From the NCBI GenBank assembly GCA_017936205.1, contig JAGBGB010000153.1, positions 1-13,959 on the forward strand: a stretch of 13,959 nt of DNA, written 5' to 3'. Origin of the DNA: Oscillospiraceae bacterium (GTDB taxonomy: Bacteria > Bacillota > Clostridia > Oscillospirales > Oscillospiraceae). Both the position numbers and the translations under genes were made by a program. The notes below the pieces were generated by a model. The model had not been told where the DNA came from. It worked only from the letters and a program-made list of their open reading frames with translations, and ran no database searches. Positions 12,001-13,841 of the stretch are shown one piece after another. The first letter of the stretch is position 1, and the number at the start of each line of letters is the position of its first letter.

Positions 12001-13769
12001 TCAGTCAGATAATAGGAACCTGCTACATTCACAGAGCTTGCGAAATCAGCATTTGTCAAGGGAGTGGCAAATTCGGTAGTATCGTGTTCACATTTCTTGC
12101 CTTCCTTAACATATTCGCAATTTTCACCATAAACACAGTGTGCGTGGGGATTGAAAAGGCTTACTTTTCCCCCTTCTCCTGCAGCAACCTGAGCCTCTTC
12201 AATGGTAGTGTAGCATTCCCGGTTTACGCCATCCCCCACGACTGCAACATAATCGGCAGTTGCATCGTTGTAAACAGCCGTAGCGACTAAATCCACCATC
12301 TTTTTCAGGCGCTCTGCGCTGAAATTGATCCCATTAACCATGCTGTCATTGATGGTATGGTAATAGTCCTCTGTAACGAGGCTCGTCCCGGAGGTGGACC
12401 AGATATAGCCTACTGCAGGAATACCTACATCATTGAAAGAAGAGTGGTCAGATGCCCATTCCTTAACAGCGGTAACATAGTTCATATCGTAACCAAGCTG
12501 TTCGGCAGCTCTGTAGGTGGAAAGGACCACGCGATTTTCTACACTGTTATCTGTGAGACTAAAGGCAGTAGTAGGAGACATCATGTAGATATAATCGCAC
12601 CCCTCGGCAGAAGTGGCAATCATATCAATATTATAGTTTCCAATTGCATGCTTTATCTCCCCGTCAGTCAGGTTATCGGCATAATACGCAGAGCCTACCA
12701 GGCCGATTTCCTCGGCACCTACGGTCACAAAGGCAATATTGTAATTGGTCTCGATATCCTTGAAGGCACGGGCCATTGCCAGCACACCAACCACACCGGA
12801 GCCGTTGTCATTTGCACCGGGGGAAGGAAGGACACTGTCAATATGAGCAGAAACATAGATGGTCCAATCTGTTTCCACCGCTGCCTTCTTCAAACCGATC
12901 ACATTCTGAGAGTAGGTATTGGAGTTGCGGCTGTCAACAGTGACCTGAATCCCGGGATGCTCTGCAAGATATGCAGGAACTCTCTCCGCCTCCATGGCAT
13001 TACACAAGAGAACCGGGGTAGAAATCTGCATAGAAGAAGTACAGCTCAGAGAAGGCAGATACTTCTGCTCTGCTTCAGCGGCATCAATGGACAGATCCAG
13101 CAGGGCAACGATTGCCTCTGCATTTGCGGCATCCAGAGCCTGAATGGCAGAGATGGTATCGGGGTCCTTACCGGAACGCCAGTTGCCGGGGAAGAATACG
13201 ATCTTTCCGCTAAGATCGCTACCCAAGGAAGGTACATCTGCAGGATCCTCCAAATATACTGCAGTACCGCTGGCCTGGCCAAAGCCTGTATAGTATTCGT
13301 TGTTTGTAGGAGTATTGGCAGCAAGGGTCAAATCTCCCACATATACTTCGCCTACAGTGCCTGAGAACCAGCCGTTTTTTGCAATAGGTACATCCTGTCG
13401 AGTGACCTCGTAGCCCAGCTTTTGGAATTCAGCTGCGACATAATCCTGCGCCAAACTCTCCGGCTTGGATCCAGCGAGACGGCTACCGATAACCTGTGAA
13501 AGATAGGTTAAATCGGCAACAGCAGCATCATAATCCAACAAGCCAAGAATCGGAGAGGCCTCCGTCTGTGCTCCCTTAAGAGGCGGTTTCTCCGCAGAGG
13601 GATCCTCAGCCTCAGGGGTCTGCGTGCTTTGCTGGGGCTGCACTTCAACAAAGCTATGCTCCGTGTGGATACCGCCGTTGATCACAGGTCCCGTGGCGAA
13701 GACCTGGGCAGGCAGCATGGACAGAAGCATGGCAAGAGTCAGTGCAATTGCTAAGATTCGTTTTTTCAT
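1..13769 (-). CDS. Giant secreted M28 peptidase / multi-module beta-helix surface protein (3' end outside window)
   Basis: One minus-strand frame stays open from the ATG at 13767-13769 to the left edge, giving 4,589 complete codons with the stop codon beyond the window. In order it encodes a signal peptide (1-25), linker (26-78), M28 zinc aminopeptidase (about 79-501), eleven tandem modules with beta-helix features (542-4327) with four InlB B-repeat-like domains between them, and a C-terminal Ig/cadherin-like part (about 4439-4589). The start is supported by AAGGA nine bases upstream, a signal peptide beginning directly at this Met, and a promoter just upstream. The likely role is an extracellular aminopeptidase displayed on a long stalk. 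The peptidase assignment is firm because of its metal-ligand motifs; adhesion or stalk function for the rest is inference. Typical secreted M28 enzymes are only about 300-600 residues, so fusion to more than 4,000 residues of repeats is remarkable. I see no frameshift. The anchoring signal (sortase motif, S-layer homology domain or other) is not in view. Confidence 0.96.
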   Translation of the reverse strand, partial: MKKRILAIALTLAMLLSMLPAQVFATGPVINGGIHTEHSFVEVQPQQSTQTPEAEDPSAEKPPLKGAQTEASPILGLLDYDAAVADLTYLSQVIGSRLAGSKPESLAQDYVAAEFQKLGYEVTRQDVPIAKNGWFSGTVGEVYVGDLTLAANTPTNNEYYTGFGQASGTAVYLEDPADVPSLGSDLSGKIVFFPGNWRSGKDPDTISAIQALDAANAEAIVALLDLSIDAAEAEQKYLPSLSCTSSMQISTPVLLCNAMEAERVPAYLAEHPGIQVTVDSRNSNTYSQNVIGLKKAAVETDWTIYVSAHIDSVLPSPGANDNGSGVVGVLAMARAFKDIETNYNIAFVTVGAEEIGLVGSAYYADNLTDGEIKHAIGNYNIDMIATSAEGCDYIYMMSPTTAFSLTDNSVENRVVLSTYRAAEQLGYDMNYVTAVKEWASDHSSFNDVGIPAVGYIWSTSGTSLVTEDYYHTINDSMVNGINFSAERLKKMVDLVATAVYNDATADYVAVVGDGVNRECYTTIEEAQVAAGEGGKVSLFNPHAHCVYGENCEYVKEGKKCEHDTTEFATPLTNADFASSVNVAGSYYLTEDVEMTANINFNCGGTIYLCLNGNTISGNMFIEVTSGTKLYLCNCTRETDTDAFFHIQTMNTSGSATEVHVCGGTLAENSLKGSQILDYSKFYLEGGTFIADPGTESENATAYCGGDRRGGYFILESGKMINKGAGAAAVAHLGLGTLTLSGDVQMEGGPSLADIWLWTYTGGDARITLTESFDPKGKVYSVYFNSGYPPAAIASGGKHRLTTGWDAVYHKVGYIPFESTQGYEVIEYYENGVVELYLINAADQDLFKQHYHVLEDGRRVYYTNFLTDETWPTDNILREGGYLLTQEKLTVSDINICDGQRIDICLNGNELYTEQILDVGDGTYFRIDDCSDSGAVDGGGNRIGKGKMNIHAIRYGESKTGTNVVLANGNVVCNRGTGLSVSVHVSGIFEMLGGTLSSTGATYMLEVWGPNYSEFYLRGGIIDTTASYAVGHDSARVELSGSPIISGANIDINLSAGYKISFDNDNALVPPEGETYTVQVSEAVSATNPVRFTDGWDNSGLSSKSVTGGNIPFVSTQGYAIRELYCPETNGLELYLTADPIHSHDVSTETGNEAPITFYTPLEEEYLAHMTRSSGIMRLGGGKFFLTHDVSVPSNVTAIEIIGEAYLCLNGHSLDLGELARLVVYGDGGSLRLCDCHGGGGEGKITSSCDGSTLHVEQGGLCYIYGGTVENTRTQGVTVTNHGPLYTKGQTYIYGGTLVGNKTGIFATAGTVEISGGTVQVNTDQSTIALRIADSAKAKMTGGTLKALGEKGLGINASDDVEIEITGGTIQATHYGISHNCKSVTVSGDPIIETGSADFHLQEGKTVTIGENFVAPTEAYTVVTVARPTEGNPVQVTTGWSTYMADTEPLHFVTKNPAYTVRKSSDGELYLGILHVHTMSVDCSVSDNKEENIVFATELNQDNIGSYKSGHVLADGYYVLTSDITIDMIYLNSYAYICLNGYTITSTHRNASFETQDSRSLYICDCSSDKTGGITTTNSNMLLWSFAGPIHVYGGNYNGTNSYGLYVGSALHFYDGNVYGKDYGACLESGTLTIAGGTITSDDMGIEFYGGTLKLSGSPVINGKNEDIYIYHGNKVITIDGLLTPPDGETYSVRLGDGTTKPTVGHPIQITEGFHENGNTYNCFTSADPNYFTYVKNGEVYLGVKANITVQTEGEGTAVAKDANGNVTTLALETETVTIDATPASGYFAGRLVLTYMEGETQVTKEFYPDAQGNFEFPMPAGDTTATVYFYEPHIHTLADGTQIVYDKVLTEAMLKQNGGVIEDGNYFLIEDCVISTNVRIAYGNTVHLCLLGHDINTSRHDLFVAEKAYFRLDDCVGDSLVSLYKVELDLQDVDADYAVFVLAGGNLDCSAANFNGNAVWVCGNFIMEGGSLTCAQWGPCGTGLGTGAQQQYYYVKDMYLKGGTITAVSSAVEVCVGKTYLEGSIIINSLEAEDFAIYPDYYPQYLYFSGKFTPPAGETYTVTHDGANASNLPYRLTEGWDIADCDTIPFVSTQGYAIREITDENGVTELYLVVPELTVEVNDPTKGSVEPANASGKEGTSVVITATPATEEQVVYSVVLTYWDGAKTVTQKLPYTKNDDGNFVVDMTMPAADCNVTVNFMDKHKHPMSVDCETGDIVEFDKILGENISELPEGNYVLIDDISVTSNLTINGRVNLCLNGHKMTFGTNEITVNGVLNICDCSEHGTGSMNPYKIKNNVGAYLRIYGGTITTDTTTEGYMLMAGGSLIERSQSKLIVHNKGELVITGGYMKPRGPYGVYSYSSGSSDRVLRISGGKIDGGSTTAIYVGNTEFHFRGNPELTAKTDIYLASKGQIVILDGAVNGGPYVVNGGKNTYFDGSAPFLVTDNWEINATYPVPFVSAKTNNSLDYSIGILKMNGETELYFVGKHDHKLHVESSTIEFLPINFVGKTLESGSYVLYEDVTADQILTISGEVNLCLNGHTLDMATSHIYVTYGSTLNICDCSEGKTGTITGSPAGYEIATTPYLFENSGTIRLYGGTLTSDQPVLFNSGVMEMYAGELHSSHAEQYVIDQSEAGVLTVDGGKITGTKGIHIQTATVNIKGGTVETTEFALVANSGTLNMTGGELISTGGVGAAVVGQGSATLNVSGGKIANTAEGSNYGVRLQESATFNLSGNPEITGGQASFNLNDNGKTINIVGPVTGSYTVRTLVVPEDGRPVQITTDWSDFHSAMAVYPFASADSNYVVIRHRKTLESPYELYLAARHMHGETEFVTPMGQYEFDNNFSVTTSGQYYMTSGRYYLTEDIVQGRSVVIQNYNEVYLCLNGHTITGNFSWNISNATLYICDCKGSGHMYTNIINGFNSNIHIRGGTVHITDSSGSSNINTNFYIEGGSFVADSTNGTSAGGATIYQIPGSANVVLNSGKVAENGKGWIIAHLGCGKVILNGTIVLDEGANGPADFYLWSYPGYANTRPELTIEEGFDPAGMIYTVELGDPMVDGKYRLTSGWGALTDKPDYIPFASTQGYAVCEIEVDGVKELYLVIPEVKCETDGHGDLAMTSPAANSVRVGSTITLTATPNEGYKLGTVTVTYKDANDNDVTVPVTDNGDGTYTFTMPNTALVTAKATFKQIHKHQMSVECEETGSVITFDKELTAAGGTLAAGNYFLTQDVTATGDIVIPRGNVYLCLNGHTLDLGGYQIKYSDGSGFKSLYVCDCGEGGKIISSNTTAAVNIQSRFSEFYLYGGTIQSTAAAGIYMPNDGYMHYAFIYGGTISAKTDGIYSCSYTEINSDVAMIEAETGYAVRVVARDFCLAGSSELNGKLADIYLASGRVIDIDGKVNPEIPYSVDLEQALSAVDQRIQITTEWTAVGDNSDPSVFYSVDGYEIYLEADGELYVKLHVHTHPDGTQTIYDKALTQALMDSVATNTLPEGNYVLVQDITQDSIHFTEDSNLCLFGHNITTKNENESFYSQGITDGYGLNYSPSTLRIEDCTGKGVINTASVSPLINSTMILDSGNIVANGCNTAAFGVYTYQYATFIMEGGTITVKNEDFGIGSFRFGAGAHLKGGTLTAEEYGVYVNQPTYLSGSPIINSSEADFVLFPYDNENKITIEGALGENTLNDPYTIYSNKVLTADVPYIQITTGWELSGLASTATSPARIPFVSTQKYIVVEMIAEDTGKKELFLALPQVIGVADPEAGGTVVANPSAALVGTENIEVTVTTNPGYEFESVSATYVDRLGQVKPVALTETGNGVYTLTMPAGHVTVLAKFKLLHNHYVAVDWKDGLPNPTPEDPEHNDAAYELFDRVLGSDADLASYLSSEGVLPAGNYVLVADEISSNTQIKITEGTVNLCLNGKTLHLGTNYSDYIFVAPGATLNICDCSREDPEGALGQGKISRVNAAPANEGELVGHEISRHYGIWSEGSLNIYGGTYYVEGNKDISTLYIETTDTQKPAVLNLFSGLVVAKAPEGGEEACHILGIQAFNSGTVVNQYNDARVEARGYANDSTITAAVYLYNYAIYHLYDGEIYGTSTGDNFIYGVFCTAPGSEFHMYDGLVKAEKESAPQNINGRVRGISSYGKVYCSGGRVESDCIGVTVFGEQDGDGHYLEVSGNAYIEGSYCGIYNVGNTTVTGGTVTGSAYGVYHQGSKFNLSGSPIITGNDIADIYLTLDDNKVTNRVITVIGELGELVEVDGVMKQQFADLYYVLTANALNESTNPIRVTEDWGDTHHTYEQRKGLDNHPFRSAAGYDVFVLPADAVAEVEHTNQDVYFSLPKLEQTLTLYLWEGHETLVSKEKLMQTLLDCDSKGLFFSEGGIFVLEEMDFGGNWDTVGFQGVPVNDGGYKLSATTAGAQKATVTATYSVEGSRSTVYVDVLVQVYQVANSVFVLDYGNKAELTCSDKFYAEDKLPGTVQGGAQGNDINTAMTSVAMSTDSIVYNPVEESFTQDICLRESDGTGTWGVFTITKDGKLIYTPNAMKGEADTMYVVLRAGKLGTEYTGKTDSILRIDPTVEALMTKEVKILPANVVYYEDYFQG
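3..455 (-). other. Cadherin/Ig-like C-terminal part, cut by the window edge (residues 4439-4589)
   Basis: Starts with 'VFVLDYGNKAEL', a form I associate with bacterial cadherin-like/VCBS-type domains ('V.DYG' followed by an N-D position). It continues with 'TWGVFTITKDGKLIYTPN', which matches the 'G.ftit.dG.l.YTP' core of such domains, and 'TMYVVLRAG'. The last visible part is 'KEVKILPANVVYYEDYF'. In Clostridia giant surface proteins a 'VYYED.F' motif often opens a further C-terminal segment, so considerably more protein may lie beyond the window. Family names are from pattern recall and were not searched. Confidence 0.55.
456..788 (-). other. Transition region after the module array (residues 4328-4438)
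   Basis: About 110 residues beginning 'PKLEQTLTLYLWEG'. It contains an acidic helix-like part ('KEKLMQTLLDCDSKG') and then beta-rich sequence ('GGYKLSATTAGAQ', 'VTATYSVEGS', 'VYVDVLVQV'). No GGT rungs or LCLNG motif are seen, so it is not another module. The second half reads like an Ig-like strand pattern leading into the next domain. I do not recognise a named family. Confidence 0.5.
789..2285 (-). repeat. Beta-helix module 11, extended (residues 3829-4327)
   Basis: Opens with H3829-N-H3831 and a long acidic header including 'PTPEDPEHND'. 'LCLNGK' lies at 3906-3911 and C-D-C ends at C3936, 29 residues after C3907. It has many more rungs than the other copies ('IYGGTY', 'LYDGEI', 'MYDGLV', 'CSGGRV', 'VTGGTV', 'LSGSPIITG') and reaches about 500 residues. 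It closes with 'VTEDWG', 'HPFRSAAGYDV' and 'DVYFSL'. It is the last module before the array gives way to a different domain, and the enlargement may form a cap or transition. Confidence 0.83.
2295..2543 (-). repeat. InlB B-repeat-like domain B4 (residues 3743-3825)
   Basis: The fourth spacer domain, about 83 residues: 'ADPEAGGTV', 'IEVTVTTNPGYEFESV', a 'ATYVDRLGQ' strand, and 'GVYTLTMPAGHVTVLAKF'. Same element order as B1-B3. It connects module 10 to the His-Asn-His of module 11. Confidence 0.82.
2544..3407 (-). repeat. Beta-helix module 10 (residues 3455-3742), E-D-C subtype
   Basis: Opens with H3455-V-H3457-T-H3459 and the header 'PDGTQTIYDKALT', nearly the same as module 5. 'LCLFGH' lies at 3508-3513 and the E-D-C turn ends at C3547. 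The LC-to-C spacing of 38 is the longest, so there is an extra loop here. Rungs include 'MEGGTI' and 'LKGGTL', then 'LSGSPIINS'. It closes with 'ITTGWE', 'IPFVSTQKY' and 'KELFLAL'. Followed by domain B4. Confidence 0.85.
3408..4208 (-). repeat. Beta-helix module 9 (residues 3188-3454)
   Basis: Opens with H3188-K-H3190 followed by 'QMSVECEETG'. 'LCLNGH' lies at 3242-3247 and C-D-C ends at C3272, 29 residues after C3243. Rungs include 'LYGGTI' and 'IYGGTI', and an 'LAGSSELNG' rung. It closes with 'ITTEWT' and 'DGELYVKL'. At about 267 residues it is the shortest copy. No spacer domain separates it from module 10. Confidence 0.85.
4218..4469 (-). repeat. InlB B-repeat-like domain B3 (residues 3101-3184)
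   Basis: The copy closest to the family pattern: 'VKCETDGHGDL', 'TITLTATPNEGYKLGTV', a 'VTYKDANDND' strand, and 'GDGTYTFTMPNTALVTAKATF'. The 'GYKL...V.V.Y.d' and 'dG.YTFTMP' elements are typical of InlB B-repeat/Flg_new-type repeats. It links module 8 to module 9 through Lys-Gln-Ile. Confidence 0.84.
4470..5303 (-). repeat. Beta-helix module 8 (residues 2823-3100)
   Basis: Opens with H2823-M-H2825. 'GRYYLTEDI' precedes 'LCLNGH' at 2880-2885, and C-D-C ends at C2905, 24 residues after C2881. Rungs include 'IRGGTV' and 'IEGGSF', then 'LNSGKV'. It closes with 'LTSGWG', 'IPFASTQGYAVCEI' and 'KELYLVI'. The closing segment and the region before it ('IEEGFDPAG') closely resemble module 1 ('LTESFDPKG'), which suggests these two copies are related by duplication. 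It is followed directly by domain B3. Confidence 0.86.
5304..6311 (-). repeat. Beta-helix module 7 (residues 2487-2822)
   Basis: Opens with H2487-D-H2489. 'LCLNGH' lies at 2535-2540 and C-D-C ends at C2562. A long run of clear rungs follows: 'LYGGTL', 'MYAGEL', 'VDGGKI', 'IKGGTV', 'MTGGEL', 'VSGGKI' and 'LSGNPEI'. It closes with 'ITTDWS', 'YPFASADSNY' and 'YELYLAA'. With module 3 this is the best evidence for a right-handed parallel beta-helix fold. The header is short and has no Cys. Confidence 0.87.
6312..7160 (-). repeat. Beta-helix module 6 (residues 2204-2486)
   Basis: Opens with H2204-K-H2206 followed by 'PMSVDCETG'. 'LCLNGH' lies at 2256-2261 and C-D-C ends at C2281, 24 residues after C2257. 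Rungs include 'IYGGTI', 'MAGGSL', 'ITGGYM' and 'ISGGKI'. It closes with 'VTDNWE', 'PFVSA' and 'ELYF'. It is a consensus-like copy with Cys in the header, in the LCL turn and twice in C-D-C. Around its LCLNG codons it shares a 21-base identical DNA stretch with module 11. Confidence 0.86.
7170..7427 (-). repeat. InlB B-repeat-like domain B2 (residues 2115-2200)
   Basis: The second spacer domain of about 86 residues: 'LTVEVNDPTKGSV', 'VVITATPA', a 'LTYWDGAK' strand, and 'VDMTMPAADCNVTVNF'. It has the same order of elements as B1, B3 and B4. It connects module 5 to the His-Lys-His of module 6 through a three-residue linker (Met-Asp-Lys). Confidence 0.8.
7428..8273 (-). repeat. Beta-helix module 5 (residues 1833-2114), D-D-C subtype
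   Basis: Opens with H1833-I-H1835 and the header 'LADGTQIVYDKVLT', very similar to module 10. 'LCLLGH' lies at 1888-1893, with Leu in place of Asn. The D-D-C turn ends at C1915, 26 residues after C1889. Rungs include 'LAGGNL', 'MEGGSL' and 'LKGGTI'. It closes with 'LTEGWD', 'IPFVSTQGYAIREI' and 'TELYLVV'. Extra cysteines ('IEDC', 'WVCGNF', 'LTCAQWGPCG') make this one of the more Cys-rich copies. Confidence 0.85.
8280..8537 (-). repeat. InlB B-repeat-like domain B1 (residues 1745-1830)
   Basis: A domain of about 86 residues: 'ITVQTEGEGTA', then 'VTIDATPASGYF', a 'LTYMEGE' strand, and 'FEFPMPAGDTTATVYF'. The 'V.I.A.P..GY ... FEFPMPAG ... A.V.F' pattern is that of bacterial repeat domains of the InlB B-repeat/Flg_new type, common as spacers in Bacillota surface proteins. 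It lies between modules 4 and 5, with only Glu-Pro separating it from the next His-x-His. It is probably a structural spacer. The exact Pfam assignment was not run. Confidence 0.8.
8538..9350 (-). repeat. Beta-helix module 4 (residues 1474-1744)
   Basis: Opens with H1474-V-H1476 followed by the 'MSVDC' header shared with modules 6 and 9 (MSVEC in module 9). 'ICLNGY' lies at 1536-1541 and C-D-C ends at C1565. Rungs include 'VYGGNY' and 'IAGGTI', then 'LSGSPVING'. It closes with 'ITEGF' and 'GEVYLGV'. Tyr replaces the usual His of LCLNGH. The module is followed directly by the first InlB B-repeat-like domain. Confidence 0.85.
9351..10349 (-). repeat. Beta-helix module 3 (residues 1141-1473)
   Basis: Opens with H1141-S-H1143. 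It carries 'LCLNGH' at 1206-1211 and a C-D-C turn ending at C1235, followed by a Gly-rich run. This module shows the beta-helix periodicity best: 'YGGTV', 'YGGTL', 'SGGTV', 'TGGTL' and 'TGGTI' recur roughly every 20-25 residues, then 'VSGDPII'. It closes with 'VTTGWS' and 'DGELYL'. It is slightly longer than its neighbours because it has extra rungs, and it has additional cysteines ('SSCDG', 'GLCYI', 'HNCKS'). Confidence 0.87.
10350..11225 (-). repeat. Beta-helix module 2 (residues 849-1140), D-D-C subtype
   Basis: Opens with H849-Y-H851 and an 'EDGRRVYY' header. 'ICLNGN' lies at 903-908, and a D-D-C turn ends at C929, 25 residues after C904. The first Cys of the usual C-D-C is replaced by Asp. 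Rungs such as 'MLGGTL' and 'LRGGII' and a clear 'LSGSPIISG' rung follow. It closes with 'FTDGWD', 'IPFVSTQGYAIREL' and 'LELYL'. Its 'DG...Y' header and D-D-C turn group it with modules 5 and 10. Confidence 0.85.
11226..12146 (-). repeat. Beta-helix module 1 (residues 542-848)
   Basis: The first of eleven tandem modules. It opens with H542-A-H544 followed by a Cys-rich header ('HCVYGENCEY' and a further Cys-Glu-His). It then has 'GSYYLTEDV', 'LCLNGN' (608-613), and the turn C632-N-C634, with 25 residues between C609 and C634. Gly-Gly rungs ('CGGTL', 'LEGGTF') follow, and it closes with 'LTTGWD', 'PFESTQGY' and 'VVELYL'. Compared with later copies it has Asn where most have His after LCLNG, and the most cysteine-rich header. 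It is the module next to the peptidase. Confidence 0.85.
12147..12266 (-). other. Linker between peptidase and first module
   Basis: Residues about 502-541. This is a short stretch after the last peptidase helix, containing 'GDGVNRECYTTIEEA' and a Gly-rich turn. The pattern (a value or name tag followed by 'tieeA') resembles the first rung often seen at the start of parallel beta-helix domains. I assign no function. It leads directly into the His-Ala-His that opens module 1. Confidence 0.4.
12267..13535 (-). other. M28-family zinc aminopeptidase domain with probable PA-like insert
   Basis: Residues about 79-501. The family-typical opening 'IGSRLAGS' (94-101) is followed by a region of about 115-290 rich in beta strands that resembles the protease-associated (PA) insert of many secreted M28 enzymes. 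The catalytic part then shows the complete set of M28 motifs: 'AHIDS' with H309 and D311, 'GANDNGSG' with bridging D321, 'GAEE' with catalytic E353 and zinc ligand E354, 'NID' with D382, 'SDHSSF' (440-445), and 'YHT..D' with H471. By analogy with the Streptomyces griseus and Vibrio/Aeromonas aminopeptidases, the two zinc sites would use H309, D321, E354, D382 and H471. All are present, so the enzyme looks active. It should remove N-terminal residues from extracellular peptides; specificity cannot be read from sequence. The domain sits at the secreted N terminus, so it would be the distal tip if the C terminus is anchored. Confidence 0.93.
13695..13769 (-). other. Sec signal peptide (residues 1-25)
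   Basis: The N terminus has a basic n-region (Met-Lys-Lys-Arg), a hydrophobic core of Ile, Leu, Ala and Met over about residues 5-19, and a helix-breaking Pro20. The predicted signal peptidase I site is Val-Phe-Ala before Thr26, with small residues at -3 and -1. There is no lipobox cysteine, so the protein should be released or wall-attached rather than a lipoprotein. This form is very common in Clostridia surface proteins. Confidence 0.93.
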
Positions 13770-13778
13770 ACTCTCTCA

Positions 13779-13783
13779 TCCTT
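13779..13783 (-). promoter_or_regulatory. Ribosome binding site AAGGA
   Basis: On the minus strand AAGGA is followed by nine bases and then the ATG at 13767-13769, which is good spacing for a Gram-positive Shine-Dalgarno. It decides the start: an ATG overlapping the same purine run (13777-13779) is out of frame and has no ribosome binding site of its own. Confidence 0.9.
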
Positions 13784-13812
13784 TCAGAAAATTGCTAAAA
13801 AAACTATATTTT

Positions 13813-13841
13813 ATTCTATAATCCAAGCAACAAAAAGTCAA
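13813..13841 (-). promoter_or_regulatory. Sigma-A/sigma-70 type promoter of the giant gene
   Basis: On the minus strand TTGACT (13836-13841) is separated by 17 bases from TAGAAT (13813-13818). Each hexamer matches consensus at five of six positions and the spacing is optimal. Transcription would start near 13806, leaving a leader of about 37 bases, enough for the ribosome binding site but too short for a riboswitch. The surrounding DNA is strongly AT-rich. This suggests housekeeping-type expression of the gene from its own promoter. Confidence 0.78.

Noticed and set aside
3231-13364. Further plus-strand open frames (for example 3231-4169, 5172-6167, 6594-7742, 12357-13364)
   Set aside because: All are in the same antisense register opposite conserved modules or the peptidase. 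Their repeated 'GN.VY' and 'VQAQ' type strings are just the complement of the LCLNGH region and similar motifs.
12267-13535. Possible assignment to other zinc peptidase families
   Set aside because: There is no HExxH motif, and the AHxDS, NDNGSG, AEE, NxD and YHT motifs fit M28 in order and spacing.
13777-13779. Alternative ATG start just upstream of the chosen one
   Set aside because: It is out of frame with the signal peptide and overlaps the ribosome binding site region, so it cannot start the giant protein.
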